From positions 1 through 8,866 of the forward strand of contig CAYWBI010000157.1 in the NCBI GenBank assembly GCA_964456445.1: a DNA stretch of 8,866 nt. The letters run 5' to 3'. The notes under the pieces were generated by a model, which ran no database searches, was not told the DNA's origin, and worked only from the letters and a program-made list of their open reading frames with translations. Shown piece by piece: positions 5,917 to 8,866 of the stretch (the stretch's first letter is position 1; the number at the start of each line of letters is the position of its first letter). Origin of the DNA: CAYWBI01 sp964456445. GTDB taxonomy: Bacteria > Calditrichota > Calditrichia > Calditrichales > J004. Both the position numbers and the translations under genes were made by a program.

Positions 5917-6408
5917 ATGAACCAAAACATAAAATATTTGTTGTACGTTTTTATTATTTATGGCCTTGGCGCCGTGGTGATACAAAGCCTGTTGATTCCT
6001 TTTATAGCAATCAATCTCTGGCAACCAGAGATGGTATTGATCATTGTTCTGCTTATCGGAAATCGCTTTGGATCCACAGCAGGGAGTACTTCCGGTTTTA
6101 TTTTAGGGGTGCTTATCGACGCGCTTACCGCCATGCCGATCGGTATTTCCGCGCTTCCAAAGGCCATAGCAGGTTATGGCGCGGGTAAAATAACCATACT
6201 AAAAATGGAAGGTGCGATACGCTTTCTATGGTTTTTTATACTCATATTCCTGCACGAGTTTATTTACTATTTGATTATACAGGTAAAACTTGATTTTGAT
6301 TTTGCCTATTTGCTTACACATCGTGTTTTTCCAAATACTATCTACACCATGCTTATGTTGGTGATTACTAATATTTTTACCGCCAAAATTTTTTCTAAAA
6401 ACGCATGA
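5917..6408 (+). CDS. mreD: Rod shape-determining membrane protein MreD
   Basis: 163 residues, very hydrophobic, matching MreD in size and position between mreC and mrdA. About five membrane segments are visible: YLLYVFIIYGLGAVVIQSLL near the start, MVLIIVLLIGNRFG, the small-residue stretch STAGSTSGFILGVLIDALTAMPIGISALPKA (the MreD signature region with a conserved D), FLWFFILIFLHEFIYYLII, and TIYTMLMLVITNIFTAKIF. Its role is in the MreBCD-PBP2-RodA complex in the inner membrane; no enzymatic activity is known. I chose ATG 5917 over the adjacent GTG 5914 because AGGA (5909-5912) then has a workable 4-nt spacing. The TGA overlaps the ATG of mrdA. Confidence 0.88.
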   Translation: MNQNIKYLLYVFIIYGLGAVVIQSLLIPFIAINLWQPEMVLIIVLLIGNRFGSTAGSTSGFILGVLIDALTAMPIGISALPKAIAGYGAGKITILKMEGAIRFLWFFILIFLHEFIYYLIIQVKLDFDFAYLLTHRVFPNTIYTMLMLVITNIFTAKIFSKNA

Positions 6409-8288
6409 ACCCCCAATCTCAAGATATAGGAGGCGGACGACGGATTTTAATTATATTGTTTGTCAGCATTCTTTTTATAATTCTTGCTTTTAGTTTTTTC
6501 CGGCTACAGGTCCTTAATAAAGACAAGTATGTACAAAAGTCATTGGACAATAGCATTCGCGCCCAAAGCAAATCCCCGGTACGTGGTTTGATATTGGACA
6601 GTAAAGGGCGGATACTCGTCGATAATACCGCCGCGTTCTCGGTTGGGATTACTCCGAAGGTTTTTCCCGATTCCCTTTATGAACCTCTGGCAAATATGCT
6701 CAATATGGATACCGATCGGATGCATAACCTGGCCAACCGGCACTTTGGCTTTCGTCCGGTTCCAATCGCACGGGATGTAGATACCAAAATATTAATCCGT
6801 CTCGAAGAAAACCGTTTGCAATATCCGGGCGTACAAAGTGTGCTTGAGCCAAAACGCTATTATCGCCCCGGTGTGGGCTCACCGCATATTTTTGGTTCAC
6901 TCGGAGAGGTAACCCTACAGGAAGAAAAAGCAAATCCGAATTTTGATCCGGGTGATATCGTTGGTAAATCCGGTCTTGAGAAGGCATACGACGCCGACCT
7001 GCGTGGTAAAAAAGGCCTGACATACATCCGTGTTGACGCCTCGGGTCGTGAACTGGGCCTCTTTGACCCGGAACATGATGTACCGCCCGTGCACGGCGAA
7101 GACCTGCATTTAATTATGGATTATGCCATGCAGCAATTTGCCGAATCATTAATGGTTGATATGCGTGGCGCACTGGTTGCCATAGACCCCCGAACAGGCG
7201 GTATATTGACGATGGTAAGCAAACCGGATTTTGATCCGGGTATCCTTTCCGGCAAAATTTCATGGCAACTCTGGGACAAATTAATAAATGACCCGGCACG
7301 CCCTCTATATAACCGGGCGATCCAAAGTGTCTATCCACCCGGTTCCACCTATAAAATTGTTGCCGCGCTGGCCGCCTTGCAGGATGGATTAATCACTCCG
7401 GGCTGGCAGACAAATTGCCCCGGCTACTTTAAAATCGGCCGGAAAACCATCCATTGCTGGAAAAAAGCCGGTCATGGCACCGTAAATTTATACGAAGCCA
7501 TTCGCGGTTCCTGCAATGTTTACTTTTATAAATTAGGGTTAAAAATCGGTCTGGATTCCTGGACAAAATACAGCCGTCTTTTCAGATTTGGTGCGCTCAC
7601 CGGCATTGACCTGCCCAATGAAAGCGCGGGCCTTGTGCCCTCAAAGGCATTTTTTGACAAGCGTTACGGCCTCCATGGCTGGACACGCGGCAATTTGGCA
7701 AACCTGGCCATCGGACAAGGCGAGCTTTTAGTTACACCCCTTCAATTGGCCCAATTTGCCATGATACTGGCCAATAAAGGCACCTATTATACGCCGCATT
7801 TTGTAGATTATAAATATGATTATGCCAGCGGGGATACAATCAAGATTATAAGCAAACCAAGTCATATTAAGGATATATCGCCGGAAAATTTTAACGCGGT
7901 CCGCGAAGGAATGCGGCGGGTTGTGGATGGCGGAACCGGCTGGCTGGGCAAAGTGCCCGGCATAGAAATGGCCGGCAAAACAGGATCATCACAAAACCCC
8001 CACGGGAAATCACATGCCTGGTTTATGACTTTTGCCCCGCTCGATACACCGCGGGTGGCCATTGCCGTGATCGTTGAAAATGGCGGGGGCGGCGGGGCTG
8101 TTGCCGCACCTATTGCACGTAAATTTATGGAAAAGTTTTTTTACGGTCACATCATCCCGCGCAGGGTGATAAAAAAAGAAATACCACAGGAAGATGTGGC
8201 CATAGACAGCCTGATTGCACCAATTGATATAAACAGTATTAGCCCGATAAAAATAACCATTGATCCAACCCGTGACAATAACAGGTAA
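6405..8288 (+). CDS. mrdA: Penicillin-binding protein 2, elongation transpeptidase
   Basis: 627 residues, normal for a class B PBP2. It cross-links peptide stems during side-wall growth together with RodA. Domains: cytoplasmic N-terminus, membrane anchor (about 13-34, RILIILFVSILFIILAFSFF), pedestal/dimerisation domain beginning with SPVRGLILDSKGRIL, then the transpeptidase domain from about 245. Active-site motifs are intact: S314-T-Y-K317 in PPGSTYKI, S369-C-N371 in RGSCNVYFY, and K525-T-G527 in AGKTGSSQNPHGKSHAWF. The SCN second motif and KTGSSQ third motif are typical of PBP2. The start is ATG 6405, overlapping the mreD stop (ATGA), with no SD of its own in front. A perfect AGGAGG (6428-6433) lies inside the gene and encodes part of GGGRR; no usable start codon follows it. 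rodA begins 4 bp after the stop. Confidence 0.96.
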   Translation: MNPQSQDIGGGRRILIILFVSILFIILAFSFFRLQVLNKDKYVQKSLDNSIRAQSKSPVRGLILDSKGRILVDNTAAFSVGITPKVFPDSLYEPLANMLNMDTDRMHNLANRHFGFRPVPIARDVDTKILIRLEENRLQYPGVQSVLEPKRYYRPGVGSPHIFGSLGEVTLQEEKANPNFDPGDIVGKSGLEKAYDADLRGKKGLTYIRVDASGRELGLFDPEHDVPPVHGEDLHLIMDYAMQQFAESLMVDMRGALVAIDPRTGGILTMVSKPDFDPGILSGKISWQLWDKLINDPARPLYNRAIQSVYPPGSTYKIVAALAALQDGLITPGWQTNCPGYFKIGRKTIHCWKKAGHGTVNLYEAIRGSCNVYFYKLGLKIGLDSWTKYSRLFRFGALTGIDLPNESAGLVPSKAFFDKRYGLHGWTRGNLANLAIGQGELLVTPLQLAQFAMILANKGTYYTPHFVDYKYDYASGDTIKIISKPSHIKDISPENFNAVREGMRRVVDGGTGWLGKVPGIEMAGKTGSSQNPHGKSHAWFMTFAPLDTPRVAIAVIVENGGGGGAVAAPIARKFMEKFFYGHIIPRRVIKKEIPQEDVAIDSLIAPIDINSISPIKITIDPTRDNNR

Positions 8289-8292
8289 TACC

Positions 8293-8866
8293 ATGTTTTC
8301 CCGAAATGATTTTACATTAACCTCTTTAATTGTTCTGCTCTTAACAGTGGGCCTTATTGCCGTTTACAGCGCCACCAGTTTTACCAATGCAGAAAATTAT
8401 TTCTTTAACCGACAGCTTCTTTTTGTCATCATTGGGCTGATCCTGATGTTTGCAGGCCCTTATCTCTCCTTTCGCATGTTGGAACGTCTGGCATATCCTT
8501 TTTATGTTATCTCAATTTTGTTACTTGTTCTTGTTTACTTTGTCGGGACAAAGGGGTTTGGCGCGGAACGCTGGCTGGCAATCGGGCCGCTAAAAATCCA
8601 ACCGTCCGAACTGGCAAAAATCGCCACCGTACTTGCAATAGGAAGGTTCGCGGCCAACCGCGAAGTTAACGTAAACCGCTTTCAGCACTTTCTTGGCGTG
8701 GTTGCCCTGGCCTTTGTGCCCTTTATATTGATTATACGTCAACCGGATCTGGGAACATCACTGGTATTTATTGCGATTTTAATACCCTTACTGTTTTGGT
8801 CGGGATTGCGTTGGTTTCCACTTTTTCTCATCATCTCTCCGATTGTGACCATACTTGCCTCGTTTA
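8293..8866 (+). CDS. rodA: SEDS peptidoglycan glycosyltransferase RodA (N-terminal part, cut by the window edge)
   Basis: An open frame from ATG 8293 to the right edge gives 191 codons of an expected 360-420. RodA polymerises lipid II into glycan strands in the inner membrane and works as a pair with PBP2, encoded just upstream. SEDS features visible: hydrophobic helices from residue 8 on (LTSLIVLLLTVGLIAVYSAT), the loop GAERWLAIGPLKIQPSELAKIA with W94, P104, S105 and E106, and RQPDLGTSLVF with D152. The catalytic aspartate of SEDS proteins lies in a later loop and is outside the window. AGG (8283-8285) sits 7 nt before the ATG, overlapping the mrdA stop region. FtsW is the other SEDS protein with similar motifs; the mreBCD-mrdA context and KIQPSELAKI favour RodA. 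Confidence 0.93.
   Translation, partial: MFSRNDFTLTSLIVLLLTVGLIAVYSATSFTNAENYFFNRQLLFVIIGLILMFAGPYLSFRMLERLAYPFYVISILLLVLVYFVGTKGFGAERWLAIGPLKIQPSELAKIATVLAIGRFAANREVNVNRFQHFLGVVALAFVPFILIIRQPDLGTSLVFIAILIPLLFWSGLRWFPLFLIISPIVTILASF

Noticed and set aside
6428..6446. Perfect AGGAGG inside the start of mrdA, followed 10 nt later by ATT
   Set aside because: The bases encode GGGRR in the cytoplasmic tail. ATT is a very rare start, and ATG 6405 with the ATGA overlap is the normal arrangement.

Overview
The window (8,866 bp) carries a leftward toxin-antitoxin pair at its left edge, then about 1 kb of non-coding, repeat-rich DNA. The rest is a rightward run of seven housekeeping genes: purN, purH, mreB, mreC, mreD, mrdA (PBP2) and the first 191 codons of rodA. 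The organism is a rod-shaped or wall-elongating, Gram-negative-type bacterium. The purH-mreB-mreC-mreD-mrdA-rodA order, and a PurN with a GGSGMYG-type loop after its HPALLP motif, are what I know from Bacteroidota and relatives in the FCB group. Several genes have clear Shine-Dalgarno (SD) sequences and purN has a sigma70-like promoter, so a deeper FCB lineage is as likely as a classical Bacteroidota. The genus cannot be named from this sequence.

Layout. 2-654 (minus): PIN-domain toxin and its ribbon-helix-helix antitoxin, overlapping by ATGA, with a GTG antitoxin start set by a good SD. 697-1685: no gene. It holds two head-to-tail copies of a 265/263-bp unit (746-1273). Each copy contains a roughly 190-nt quasi-palindrome with 19-nt inverted ends and internal hairpins, most sharing a TTTA/TAAA loop. 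A further hairpin of the same style lies at 1290-1309, and a likely sigma70 promoter at 1630-1658 serves purN.

1686-3841: purN and purH (ATGA overlap), encoding three late steps of de novo purine synthesis. 3857-8866: elongasome genes. MreB is the cytoskeletal filament, MreC and MreD link it to the membrane and periplasm, PBP2 cross-links peptidoglycan and RodA polymerises glycan strands. Gaps are short or overlapping except for 215 bp between mreB and mreC, the most likely place for an internal promoter or processing site.

The most unusual signal is the repeated quasi-palindrome. All six mismatches scored in its three long helices are A-C on the plus strand, so they become G-T/G-U wobbles on the minus strand. 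That is what a structured minus-strand RNA (or single-stranded DNA) would look like. It could be a REP/BIME-like or MITE-like mobile repeat, or a structured leader of the toxin-antitoxin operon. I found no complete new system beyond this.
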